Assembly: GCA_046349515.1 (NCBI GenBank)
Contig: JAXMCE010000002.1
Location: forward strand, 124,001 to 188,000
DNA: 64,000 nucleotides
Direction: 5' to 3'
Source of the DNA: JBGPGW01 sp046349515
GTDB lineage: Bacteria; Pseudomonadota; Alphaproteobacteria; CADEGL01
Each line of letters opens with the position of its first letter. Position 1 is the first letter of the stretch. Below are positions 35,129 through 43,063 of the stretch, piece by piece. The position numbers and the translations under genes were made by a program. The notes beneath the pieces were generated by a model. It had not been told where the DNA came from, ran no database searches, and saw nothing but the letters and a program-made list of their open reading frames with translations.

Positions 35129-36072
35129 GCCGCACCACGGACGCATTGCCACGGCCGTCCCGCGACCCCGCGACGCTCAAATCCCACCTCGACACGTTCG
35201 GCTATTGCCTCATCAAGGAGGCGCTGGCACCCGCCCAGCTCGCGGCCATGCGCGCGCGCCTCGAGGAGCAGGCGGAGGCCGAGCGCGCGCTCGGCGACGT
35301 CAACCACGACCCGGCGGAAGACCAGGCCAACATCAACCAATGGGTCTACATGCTCATCAACAAGGGGGCGGTGTTCCGCGACACCTTGCTCCACCCGGCG
35401 GCGCAGGAGCTCGTGCGCCACGTGCTGGGGCCGGACTATCTTCTTTCGAGCTTCGCCGCGCACATCACCCATCCGGGCGGGGCGCTCATGGCCATGCACA
35501 CGGACCAGTGGTGGATGCCGCCGCCCGCGCAACCCGGCGGCGCCTACGCGCGCGCCGGCGCGGTCGGCCGGAGCGACGGGCGCGGCACGGCGCCGTTGCC
35601 CGCGAATACGGCGATCAGCCCGCCCGTCGTCGTCAACATCATGTGGATGATCAACGATTTCACCGAGGCCAACGGGGCGACACGCATCGTGCCGCGGAGC
35701 CACGCGACCGGACTCCAGCCGGATTCGCGGACACCGCACCGCATGGAGTCGGTCCCCGCCGCGGCGCCTGCCGGCACCGCGCTCGTCTGGGAGGGGCGCA
35801 CTTGGCACAGCGCGGGCCTCAACGTCAGCCATGGCCCGCGCCTCGGCATCCAGACGTCCTATTGCGGCCCGCAGTTCCGGCCCATGGAGAACTACACGCT
35901 CGGCCTCCGGCCCGAGGTGCTGGCCGACCTGCCGGCAGAGCTTCTGCCGATCCTCGGCTTCAAGATCTGGTCGGGTTACGGCAACACGGGCGAGATGGGG
36001 GCCATCTTCGCGCAGCCCGGCTCGGCACTCCTCGGCGAGTTGAAACTCGGCGAATCGAAGCCGCCGCGTTGA
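35125..36072 (+). CDS. Phytanoyl-CoA dioxygenase (PhyH) family oxygenase
   Basis: A 315-residue PhyH-family oxygenase coupled by an ATGA overlap to the TauD-type gene upstream. The iron ligands are His125 and Asp127 in MHTDQWW and His228 in TWHSAGLN. A 30-residue insertion after HTDQWW is rich in Pro, Gly and Ala and not conserved in family members. Two different Fe(II)/2OG oxygenases in one transcript is suggestive of sequential hydroxylations of one substrate. No substrate can be assigned. Confidence 0.86.
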   Translation: MSRTTDALPRPSRDPATLKSHLDTFGYCLIKEALAPAQLAAMRARLEEQAEAERALGDVNHDPAEDQANINQWVYMLINKGAVFRDTLLHPAAQELVRHVLGPDYLLSSFAAHITHPGGALMAMHTDQWWMPPPAQPGGAYARAGAVGRSDGRGTAPLPANTAISPPVVVNIMWMINDFTEANGATRIVPRSHATGLQPDSRTPHRMESVPAAAPAGTALVWEGRTWHSAGLNVSHGPRLGIQTSYCGPQFRPMENYTLGLRPEVLADLPAELLPILGFKIWSGYGNTGEMGAIFAQPGSALLGELKLGESKPPR

Positions 36073-36081
36073 GTCTTGCGC

Positions 36082-36885
36082 CTAGCCCGTCACGGGCTCG
36101 ACGGCGCCGCTCCAGAAAAAGCCGCCCACCCCGTCGGCGTACCAGACAGCGTTGCCGTTGACGGGTTCGCCGGTCTCGACCGTCGATGCGATCGCGAGCT
36201 CCGTGCCGGCCTCGACGGTGCGCAGGATCGGTGCGCGCGTGCTCGGCGCGCCGCCGCGGATGTTGAGGCGCGTCCGCGCGCGAACCCTGCCGGCCGCGGG
36301 CGCCGCCGGCGGCGCCGGCACGCCGAGGCAGCGCTCGTATTCCACGACGACGTCGCGGAGCAATTGCTCGTAGGTGCGCCGGCTGAACGCCAGGCCCGTG
36401 ACGGGATCGGTCTTCCGGTGGGGATCGAGGAAAAAGTGACCGACGATCGAGCGGTGCGGGTCGAGGGCGAAGCGGTGGCAGATGTAGGCCATCACCCAGA
36501 CGTAGCGATCATAGGCCAGATCCGCGTTGATGTTGGCGCCGTAACAATACTCGACGCCGATCGCGGCGTTGTTCGCATCGAAGCCGAAGAGCTGGTTGTC
36601 GACGGGAACGCCGTAGAGAACGTGCCACGCCTTCTCGGGCGGGCCCGTGAGCGCAGGAATGCATTCGAGGATCTCGCGGTCGTCGACGAAGAGATGGGCG
36701 GAGGCGCTCATCTCGCCGCGCGACGCCTCGTAGTAGGCCACGTTGTTGGCGGCGGTCGATCCGGGATTGCCCGTGTCGTGCGCCACGATGAAGCGGACCC
36801 CCGGCGCGAGCGCTTGGCCCGATCGGCGTTTCGACGGCGCCGTGAGATAACGCGGCACGATCTCGAAACGCATCTCGAACGCCAT
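36082..36885 (-). CDS. N-acetylmuramoyl-L-alanine amidase (Amidase_2) with C-terminal SH3-like domain
   Basis: A 267-residue peptidoglycan amidase. The amidase_2 fold covers about residues 25-180: first zinc His in FIVAHDTGNPGS (about residue 36), then SASAHLFVDD, and a second metal segment in VGHFFLDPHRKTDPV. A Pro/Ala linker leads to a C-terminal SH3-like domain (about 195-262) with RARTRLNIRGGAPSTRAPI and WYADGVGGFFW. It cleaves the bond between muramic acid and L-alanine. There is no signal peptide, as in phage endolysins. It is immediately downstream of the small membrane protein gene, with five bases between stop and start. Confidence 0.85.
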   Translation of the reverse strand: MAFEMRFEIVPRYLTAPSKRRSGQALAPGVRFIVAHDTGNPGSTAANNVAYYEASRGEMSASAHLFVDDREILECIPALTGPPEKAWHVLYGVPVDNQLFGFDANNAAIGVEYCYGANINADLAYDRYVWVMAYICHRFALDPHRSIVGHFFLDPHRKTDPVTGLAFSRRTYEQLLRDVVVEYERCLGVPAPPAAPAAGRVRARTRLNIRGGAPSTRAPILRTVEAGTELAIASTVETGEPVNGNAVWYADGVGGFFWSGAVEPVTG

Positions 36886-36890
36886 GGCGC

Positions 36891-37286
36891 TCAACCGACG
36901 GCGGGTGGTGGCGCTCCCCCGACGTCGCCCGCGGCGGACGCGGCCCTGCCGCCGCCCGGCATGTAGCGCGCGAGGAACCCCTCGATGAAGTCCGTGCCCG
37001 CATAGCCCGCGCCCATGAGGCCGACGAGCATCTCGGCGCTGACCTGATCGGCGCTCTTGACGATCATCAGGCTCGCGAGCGCGCCGCCGATGAACCCGAC
37101 AAGAAGGCTGATGAGAAGCGTGCTCGGGCTGAATTCTGTCTTGAAGGATTTGCCGGCCTGATGCGCATCCTCGCGCAGCTTCTTCAAGCCGACGACGGCG
37201 CGGAGCCCCTGGCCGATCATGCCCATGAGGCCGCCCAACGCGACGACGACGATCCATTCAAGCGCGGACATGTGACTGGCTGGCAT
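36891..37286 (-). CDS. Small two-helix membrane protein next to amidase (holin-like layout)
   Basis: A 131-residue protein with two membrane segments: about residues 10-30 (WIVVVALGGLMGMIGQGL) and about 58-80 (LLISLLVGFIGGALASLMIV), the second followed by a soluble C-terminal stretch with a Pro/Gly/Ala tail. No family was recognised. The ATG at 37286 is preceded by an excellent GGAGGGGGAGA. It directly precedes the amidase gene, the usual order of holin and endolysin genes, so a role in exporting or regulating the amidase is plausible. No phage structural genes are present. Confidence 0.6.
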   Translation of the reverse strand: MPASHMSALEWIVVVALGGLMGMIGQGLRAVVGLKKLREDAHQAGKSFKTEFSPSTLLISLLVGFIGGALASLMIVKSADQVSAEMLVGLMGAGYAGTDFIEGFLARYMPGGGRAASAAGDVGGAPPPAVG

Positions 37287-37454
37287 GGCGCGTCTCCCCC
37301 TCCGTTCGTGCATGGGGCCGGCGCTTAGAGGCGAGCCGTGCCCTCGTCCGCCATCATCGCACAGTCGGGCCCATCATCCACCGGCACGATCGAGAGATCG
37401 CCCGCGCCGTTTCATTTTGCAAATAGGCCCGGAGCGGATGCCCTCGGCCCCGCC

Positions 37455-37886
37455 CTACTCCACGATCTTGGCCTCGCCCGCGGGCACGTGCCGCAAGACA
37501 GGAAGGATCTCGTCATGGGCGGTCAGGATGACGATCTCGATCGCGAGATCGCCGCCGCGCATGACCTTGTGGCGGCGCGCGACCCGCGTGCCGTCGATGC
37601 GCACCGTCACGCGCAGGTCGAAACCGTCGACCTCGGACCGGTAGCTGCGGCCTTCGGGATCGGCCGGATCGAGGCACGCTGCCTTGACGACGGCCGCCAC
37701 CTGCCGCCGCCACCAATCCTGCTGCGCGGCCGTCAGGTCATGGTCGGTGCTGATCTCGGCAACCGAGACGACGCCCAAGGAACGCCGCAGCCAGCGGTCC
37801 TCGAGGCGCGAAATCATGGCAAGCGATGAGCTAGGCGTCTGGCCTGTCCTGCTCGAAGGCCCGTCGTCTGAAGCGGTCGTCGGCAT
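37455..37886 (-). CDS. Hypothetical protein of about 143 residues
   Basis: A 143-residue soluble protein without signal peptide or membrane helix. A charged N-terminus is followed by VAEISTDHDLTAAQQDWWRRQVAAVVKAA, then strand-rich VDGFDLRVTVRIDG and IEIVILTAHDEILPVL. No family is recognised. ATG 37886 has a G-rich ribosome-binding site; ATG 37817 is an alternative. Palindromic CRP-like sites lie about 70-100 bases upstream of the start and could regulate it. It is separated from the holin-like gene by about 170 bases. Confidence 0.5.
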   Translation of the reverse strand: MPTTASDDGPSSRTGQTPSSSLAMISRLEDRWLRRSLGVVSVAEISTDHDLTAAQQDWWRRQVAAVVKAACLDPADPEGRSYRSEVDGFDLRVTVRIDGTRVARRHKVMRGGDLAIEIVILTAHDEILPVLRHVPAGEAKIVE

Positions 37887-37953
37887 TGTTGTCCCCCCAC
37901 ACCGATGGTTCGTTCTTGTGGGGGAAGCGTGAACCTCGCGGGCCTTGAGGAGA

Positions 37954-37984
37954 AGTGATGGCCATCACTGTGACGGCGATCACG
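37954..37984. promoter_or_regulatory. Two tandem CRP-like palindromes
   Basis: AGTGA-TGGCCA-TCACT at 37954-37969 is immediately followed by TGTGA-CGGCGA-TCACG at 37969-37984. Both have the GTGA-N6-TCAC spacing of CRP sites, and the first is a perfect palindrome. They lie upstream of the hypothetical gene that starts at 37886 on the minus strand, and just after the outer-membrane barrel gene. The site pairs well with the recognition helix of the Crp-type regulator at 2734-3438. Confidence 0.55.
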
Positions 37985-38017
37985 GTCTTCGGAATTTTAT
38001 CTTTTATTTTCAAATAG

Positions 38018-38983
38018 TTAGAATTTAACCGACAGGCGCAGGGTCGGAGCGGCGGTGAGCGCGTGGTACTCGTTCGACGCAATCGTCGACCAGTTGCGCG
38101 TGAGGATGACCATGGTCGACACCGTCGCGAACTCGGTCGGCGTCCAGACGACTCCGAACTGCCCGTCGAGGTTCGTGTCGTTGCGGGGTTTGTTGAAGAC
38201 GCTCTCGAAAAACGTGTCGTAATGGCGCCAGTAGATGGACGGCGTGGCGCTCAGATAGACCTTGGGGTTGAAGGCGTAGATGAAAGTGCTGCCGCCGCGC
38301 AGCTGCACGTTCATGAAGTCGCGCGGGCTCGACCAGGTGCGGGTGAAGACTCCAAAGGGAATGATGAGGACGTCGTTGCCGATCTGGAAGGTCTTGCGCA
38401 CCGGGATGTTGAAGTCGCCGAGACGCACGAGCCGCCGATCGAAGCCGCGGTCATAGACCCAGGTGCCGACGAGGCTGAAGCCGCCGCGCCACTCGTCGAA
38501 CAAAGGCATCTCGGCGCCGAGCGAGGCCTGGCCGGCGTCGTAGTCGAGGACCGGGTTCTTCTCGTAGCGCGCGAGGAAGAGCTTGGCGTCGGCGAAGACA
38601 TCGACCTGCTGGTCGATGCGCGTCGCACCCCGTCCGCCCACGGTGCCGAGGAAGTAATTGTCGGCATGTTTGAACTGGTCGGAGAGGAAGGCATTGGTCG
38701 TGAAGCGATAGCCGGGCTCGGCGTAGAGCTCGAACAGCTTCCGCGGCCGCAAGAGCAGAATGTCGTCGCGGCCGGTGAGGATCGCTTCTTCCTGCGTCGC
38801 CTCGAGCGCCGGGATCGCGCCCGGCTGGCGCACGCGCTCCTCGATCGTCTGGGTCGCGTCCGTCGCGGGCGACGTGCCCTGGGCCCAGGATGGAACGATC
38901 GACTCGCGTCCCGCCAGCAGGAGCGCGGCCAGCACGATCGCCCGGCATGCCGCCAAGCCCCAAATCCCCCGACTCAACCTCAT
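38018..38983 (-). CDS. Predicted outer-membrane beta-barrel protein
   Basis: A 321-residue exported protein. The signal peptide covers about residues 1-35 (hydrophobic ACRAIVLAALLLAG, cleavage near SWAQG). From about residue 85 the sequence is an alternation of short amphipathic strands with aromatic residues, such as LFELYAEPGYRFTTNAFL, GGFSLVGTWVYDRGFD and YLSATPSIYWRHYDT, and the last residue is Phe in SVKF, the usual outer-membrane barrel end. No domain family was recognised. It is the last gene of the unit with a FecR-domain protein and two other exported proteins, and may be the outer-membrane exit or receptor for that system. Confidence 0.8.
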   Translation of the reverse strand: MRLSRGIWGLAACRAIVLAALLLAGRESIVPSWAQGTSPATDATQTIEERVRQPGAIPALEATQEEAILTGRDDILLLRPRKLFELYAEPGYRFTTNAFLSDQFKHADNYFLGTVGGRGATRIDQQVDVFADAKLFLARYEKNPVLDYDAGQASLGAEMPLFDEWRGGFSLVGTWVYDRGFDRRLVRLGDFNIPVRKTFQIGNDVLIIPFGVFTRTWSSPRDFMNVQLRGGSTFIYAFNPKVYLSATPSIYWRHYDTFFESVFNKPRNDTNLDGQFGVVWTPTEFATVSTMVILTRNWSTIASNEYHALTAAPTLRLSVKF

Positions 38984-39068
38984 CTCCGGCGCCGCCCCTG
39001 CTGCATCGCTCGCACGGTACTATGTTCCGCACACCGGCGCAGCAGCTTTGAGCAGCCGTCAGGCGCGC

Positions 39069-40763
39069 TTACTGCACGCTCGCCGAATTCGCCGAGTTCG
39101 TAATGGTGTTGACCGGTGTCACCTTGCCGTTCGCCGGATTCACTGTCGCGGCAACCCAGGTATTGCCGGCCTGCCCCGAGGTCGGAGTCACGGTCGCGAC
39201 CGCCGTCCCGCCATTGACGACGCTGCCGCCATTCTGCCCGCTCCCAACCGTGCCACCCTGGACGAACGTCATCACGACGCCCGAGTTGGTCGAAAGGTTC
39301 GTGCTCGTGGTCGACTGGTCGCCAAAATTGTAGACCGACGCTCGGTAGGGCCCGCCCTGGTTGAGCTGACTGACGGTGATGACCTCACTACCGGCGGTAC
39401 AAACACAGTCCTGATTGAGCTTGGCTCCGGGGCCTTGAGTTGCACCGTAATAAACATGGAACCGCGCGTCGCCATTCGGGCCCGTCAGGTGCAAGTCAAG
39501 ATCGTGCGCGCCCGAACCCCAGCGGATCTGGATGAAGAACGTCGGGAAGACACTGCCGATCGTCTGCGCGACCTGCACGCCTGCACTACCCCTCGCATTG
39601 GCGTTCGTCGTCGCCGTGTTGGCCACGGCATCGGTCGCGCGCGTTCCACTCGCATCGCTCAAGGAGCCGGTATTGAGCGAGGCAAGCTGGGTGCCCGGAT
39701 TCGGCGGCGGCAGAGAGCCGAGCGCCGTCGCCAAGCCCGCCTCGAGCCCGTCATGGAGGAGGGCATGGATGAGCTGCCCGAAGGCGCTCATCCCGCCCGC
39801 GAAACGGAATCCGCCGCCCCAGGGCGAAGTCCAGGCGCCCAGCCGGCCGTGATGGCCGTGGTGGCCTTCCGCGCCGCCGGGCCCGAGCGGAAGATGGGAG
39901 AGCGAGCCGTCCGTGTTCGCGGTCCCGAAGGACGCCGGCACGCCGCAAGGCGCGTTGCACGCGGTCTGGCCGGCGCCGGGCGGGGGCGCGAGAGGCGGCT
40001 GGGGAGTCGTCGTCTGCGTCTCAGGCTTGTAGCTCGTGGCGTTGGCCGCCGCGGCGAGATCCGGGAAGGTCTTCGCCTGCGTCGCCGTCGCGGTCGTTTT
40101 GTCGCTGCTGCCGATCCCGGCCGAATCGAGGAGGCCGCTGTCCGGCGTGAACGCATCGGAGAAGGGAGGCGCCTCGCCCACGACCGCTCCCGGCTGATTC
40201 TTGATCACCGTGCCCTGCTCGCCCTTCTTGAGCTGGACGGGGGCGCCGCCCGCGATCGACTGGATGCTGGCCTGCGAATTGTCGTTGAGGATGAGCTGGG
40301 TCGAGCCGTCCTTGAACACGAGCACCGTGATGTCGGTGCCGCGCACACCGATCGTGGCCGTCGGAGTCTTGATGGCGACCTTCTCGTTCTTGATCTTGCC
40401 GCTGATGTAGCGGAACGCGCCTTGGCTCAAGGTCACGGCGAGCTCGCCCGTGCCGCGGGAAGGGTCATACACCATATGGTCGAGCGTGACCTTGCTGGCG
40501 CTTCCGACGCGGAGGACCGTGTCGTCCTTGAAGTGGAGATGCGCCGCCGAATCGCGCGCCGTCTCGACGCTCTCGTTCTCGAAGACGGTGATCTGCGGCT
40601 TGAGCGTGCGCTTGCCCGCATCGGGCGGAGTCCCGAAGGCCTGCTCCTTCACGAGCTGGACGTCACCGATCTCGATGCCCGCGAGCGCGGGGCTCGCGGC
40701 CAGGATGGCGAGGACGGCCGGGGCGGCCAGCGCAACGCGGAACGAGGGCAAGGGGGCCTTCAT
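39069..40763 (-). CDS. Exported FecR-domain protein with C-terminal YfaP-like beta domain
   Basis: A 564-residue exported protein. The signal peptide ends near ALAGIE (about residues 1-28). A FecR domain covers about 50-190, with ITVFENESVETARDSAAHLHF, GAFRYISGKIKNEKVAIKTPTATIGVRGTD in pieces, and ENDS-like LNDNSQASI. A long linker rich in Pro and Gly follows (about 200-395). The C-terminal part (about 400-490) has WGSGAHDLDLHLTGPNGDA and YRASVYNFGD, resembling YfaP/DUF2135-type secreted beta domains. There is no sigma-factor neighbour, so it is not an iron-starvation anti-sigma. It overlaps the preceding gene by 4 bases (ATGA), a sign of coupling. Confidence 0.83.
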   Translation of the reverse strand: MKAPLPSFRVALAAPAVLAILAASPALAGIEIGDVQLVKEQAFGTPPDAGKRTLKPQITVFENESVETARDSAAHLHFKDDTVLRVGSASKVTLDHMVYDPSRGTGELAVTLSQGAFRYISGKIKNEKVAIKTPTATIGVRGTDITVLVFKDGSTQLILNDNSQASIQSIAGGAPVQLKKGEQGTVIKNQPGAVVGEAPPFSDAFTPDSGLLDSAGIGSSDKTTATATQAKTFPDLAAAANATSYKPETQTTTPQPPLAPPPGAGQTACNAPCGVPASFGTANTDGSLSHLPLGPGGAEGHHGHHGRLGAWTSPWGGGFRFAGGMSAFGQLIHALLHDGLEAGLATALGSLPPPNPGTQLASLNTGSLSDASGTRATDAVANTATTNANARGSAGVQVAQTIGSVFPTFFIQIRWGSGAHDLDLHLTGPNGDARFHVYYGATQGPGAKLNQDCVCTAGSEVITVSQLNQGGPYRASVYNFGDQSTTSTNLSTNSGVVMTFVQGGTVGSGQNGGSVVNGGTAVATVTPTSGQAGNTWVAATVNPANGKVTPVNTITNSANSASVQ

Positions 40764-41803
40764 GGCGAACTCCGTTCAACAGAGGACAGGTCGAAGAACA
40801 CGAGCGAGTCGAGCTCGGGCGAGGCGCCGCGTCCGACATAGTCCGCGACGAGAACCCAGCGCCCGGAGAAGGGCACGCCCAAGGTGACGGTCAGGCCGTC
40901 CGAGCGCTCGAATACGGCGGTCGGGCGGAAGTTGCTGCGCATGGCGCTCGAGAGGCCCGAGATCCACTCGACCGGCATGGCCTTGTCGGTGTGGACGAGA
41001 GAGCGCAGCGCCGCGGAATCACCGCTGGCGATGGTCTGCCGCAATCGGCTCAAGGCCGGCTCATAGCCGGCGTCGGCGGTCAGACTCGCGAGCGTCCAGT
41101 TGACGAGGCCGAGGCGGTCCGCGACGAGGGCGCTGTCCTGTTGATTCGCGGCGTCCGCCGGTGCCAACCACGAGAACGCGGGATGGGCCCGCTCGAAAGC
41201 CGTGATGCTGGCGCGGTAATTCTCGGCGAGGGCCGAGGCCAGCGACCCGCCCTTCGCGGTCCAGCCGAGCGTGGCCGCCGCCGGCTGCGCTTGCGCACGC
41301 ACGCGCTCACCCGACGCGACCCACGCCTTGGTGAGCGCGAAGGTATCACCCTCCCGCCGCCAATCGGTCATCACCCAGCCATCGACGATCGGATTGTAGT
41401 AGCCGATGCGCGGCTTTTCCGAGAGGCCGTTGCCGATGTGAAGCACCGAGCCTTCATAGAAGCGCTGCCAGAGGCGCACGGTCGGCGCATCGTCTGGACG
41501 GCCGAGCAGCTCCACGAGGCGAGGTGCGTGGGCCGGCTCGAGAAGCGCCTTCAGGCCCGGGACGTCGACGACGATGAGACGGCGCAAGGCCTCGCCCGTC
41601 TGGGCGAGCCGTGTGACCTGGAGCTTCTCTTCATCAGTGAGGCGGCTCCAGGTGCTCGCGTCCGACTGCTCGATCTCGATGAAGGCATCGACCGTGTCGG
41701 CATTGAAGCGATCGATCGGCGCCGCCGCATGCGCGCCGGCTGCGATGCCCAGCGCCGCGACGGCTGCCACGAGCGGGATGGAGAGAAGACGCGTGCGATC
41801 CAT
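40760..41803 (-). CDS. Exported protein of unknown function
   Basis: A 347-residue exported protein. The signal peptide covers about residues 1-27 (LLSIPLVAAVAALGIAAGAHA). The mature part is mixed helical with WSRLTDEEKLQVTRLAQTGEALRRL near the N-terminus and a beta-rich C-terminus containing GLTVTLGVPFSGRWVLVADYVG. No family was recognised. Its stop overlaps the FecR gene start, and its start lies 4 bases after the stop of the upstream exported protein gene, so three exported proteins are made from one transcript. An adjacent GTG at 41806 is an alternative start. Confidence 0.7.
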   Translation of the reverse strand: MDRTRLLSIPLVAAVAALGIAAGAHAAAPIDRFNADTVDAFIEIEQSDASTWSRLTDEEKLQVTRLAQTGEALRRLIVVDVPGLKALLEPAHAPRLVELLGRPDDAPTVRLWQRFYEGSVLHIGNGLSEKPRIGYYNPIVDGWVMTDWRREGDTFALTKAWVASGERVRAQAQPAAATLGWTAKGGSLASALAENYRASITAFERAHPAFSWLAPADAANQQDSALVADRLGLVNWTLASLTADAGYEPALSRLRQTIASGDSAALRSLVHTDKAMPVEWISGLSSAMRSNFRPTAVFERSDGLTVTLGVPFSGRWVLVADYVGRGASPELDSLVFFDLSSVERSSP

Positions 41804-41807
41804 CACC

Positions 41808-42761
41808 TCAGCCTCCCTCCCGTTCCGGCTCGACGGCGGTCACGAACAGCATGCCGTCGAGCGGTGCCAAGCGCAGCCGGTAGAGATTGGCACCGGCGAC
41901 GATCCGCCAGGTTCCAACGTCGCTGCCCGGCTCGACGTGCTCGCCCACGAGGCGCGCCGGCAAGGGCCCGCCCAGCAGTTGCGCTGCGAAGCGGGCGCGC
42001 AAGCCGAGCCAGTCGCTGCCCGACTGTCCCTCGCGCCGGAAAAGATCGGGGCTCAGCAAACTCTCGACCGTTTCGCGCTGCCGGCCCGCGAGGCCCGCGG
42101 CGAACGACTCGGCGACGAGACGCGCCAGATCGTCGACATTGCCGCCCGACTCACGCCGCAAGCGCATGACGGTCGGCACCGAGAGATAGGACCGCCGCAC
42201 CACTTCGACGGCGGGCACGGCCGGCGCCTGCACGTTGACGCCCGCCGGCTCGAGGAGGCCCCAGAAAATCTTGCGCCGCTGCGCGGTCGCCGCCTGCTCG
42301 AGCTGGCCGCGGAGGGCCGGATCGATCGTGAGCGACGAGGTCGAAAGAAAGCGGTTGATGTCGAAGGACTGGACGCGCGCCTCGCCACCGGTGAGCGGCC
42401 ACACGATCACCTCGCCGCGCTCGGCGTCGGAGCCCGCGGCCTCGATCCGGCCGTCGAGGCAGGCGGCGAACAGATATTCGGAGGACGCGCCGAGATAGAC
42501 CGTGCCGCGTTCGCGCGCCGCGACGTCGGTCCCGTACATGGGCAGCGTGCCGCCATCGCCAAGCTGCGCGATGACGCCGTTGGCCGCGATCGCCTGCGGG
42601 AGCTGATCCGCCGGAACGGCCGCGCCGGTCACCGCATTCATGATGTCGGCACGGCCCTGCGCGCGCGCGATCTCGCTCGCCGATGCGAGCGCGATGGCGG
42701 CCAACGCCATGCTGCCGAGCAACGCACCGAAGTGCCGCCGGCATTCACGCGGCCGAAGCAT
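41808..42761 (-). CDS. Exported protein of unknown function
   Basis: A 317-residue exported protein. The signal peptide runs to about residue 35 (GSMALAAIALASASEIARA). The mature part has GAAVPADQLPQAIAANGVIAQL, YLGASSEYLFAACLDGRIEAAG and several predicted strands; one Cys is at about residue 99. No known family was recognised. ATG 42761 has a strong GAGAGGGGAGG. It is the first gene of the unit that continues with a second exported protein, FecR-domain protein and outer-membrane barrel. Confidence 0.7.
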   Translation of the reverse strand: MLRPRECRRHFGALLGSMALAAIALASASEIARAQGRADIMNAVTGAAVPADQLPQAIAANGVIAQLGDGGTLPMYGTDVAARERGTVYLGASSEYLFAACLDGRIEAAGSDAERGEVIVWPLTGGEARVQSFDINRFLSTSSLTIDPALRGQLEQAATAQRRKIFWGLLEPAGVNVQAPAVPAVEVVRRSYLSVPTVMRLRRESGGNVDDLARLVAESFAAGLAGRQRETVESLLSPDLFRREGQSGSDWLGLRARFAAQLLGGPLPARLVGEHVEPGSDVGTWRIVAGANLYRLRLAPLDGMLFVTAVEPEREGG

Positions 42762-42936
42762 GCCTCCCCTCTCTGTCCAGGCCGGCGACGAACTCGGTAT
42801 CGCCGGAGTAGGCCTGCCCGTCGGTGCTGCCGTTCGAGAGCGTCATCCACTCCCCCGCAGCGACCCCGGCGCAGCTATTGTTTTGAATATCCTGCCAAAT
42901 TTGGACGGTCGGGGAAACCGCGTCAATTCGTCGCAC
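42745..42936 (-). CDS. Possible small ORF upstream of secretome unit
   Basis: A GTG-started 63-codon frame whose end overlaps the start of the gene at 42761 by 17 bases. A G-rich stretch precedes the GTG. The protein reads VRRIDAVSPTVQIWQDIQNN and later GEWMTLSNGSTDGQAYSG, which is protein-like but matches nothing recognised. It overlaps a region that must contain promoters, so it may be chance. Confidence 0.2.
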   Translation of the reverse strand: MRRIDAVSPTVQIWQDIQNNSCAGVAAGEWMTLSNGSTDGQAYSGDTEFVAGLDREGRHASAA

Positions 42937-42977
42937 GGCCTACCCCCAAGGGCCGATGCACCGACATCGATCCTCGC

Positions 42978-43063
42978 TCCGGGGGCAAACCCCGGAAGTG
43001 CCGATAAATCCTTCATTAAGCTTTCTTTTATCGGCCTCGGCCTACCCTCACCTCCGTTCCGAG
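42978..43063 (+). ncRNA. Candidate structured 5' leader of the cysteine peptidase gene
   Basis: Three consecutive hairpins can form just upstream of the ATG at 43091: a perfect 7-bp stem at 42978-42984/42990-42996 with loop GCAAA, a perfect 9-bp stem GCCGATAAA/TTTATCGGC at 43000-43008/43027-43035, and a 6-bp stem CCTCGG/CCGAGG at about 43034-43063. The motif GGGGGCAAACCCC recalls part of the class I cyclic-di-GMP riboswitch, but the rest of that consensus (GACGCAAAGC) is missing. No known riboswitch class is claimed. Confidence 0.3.

Noticed and set aside
36082..37286. Prophage
   Set aside because: Only the amidase and a two-helix membrane gene look phage-like; no structural, integrase or attachment-site evidence is present.
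38760..40841. 693-codon plus-strand frame opposite the FecR gene
   Set aside because: Arginine- and glycine-rich antisense artefact; the FecR gene with signal peptide and coupling to its neighbours is the real gene.
42978..43063. Cyclic-di-GMP class I (GEMM) riboswitch before the protease gene
   Set aside because: GGGCAAACC is present but the conserved GACGCAAAGC part and the order of helices are not, so only an unassigned structured leader is listed.
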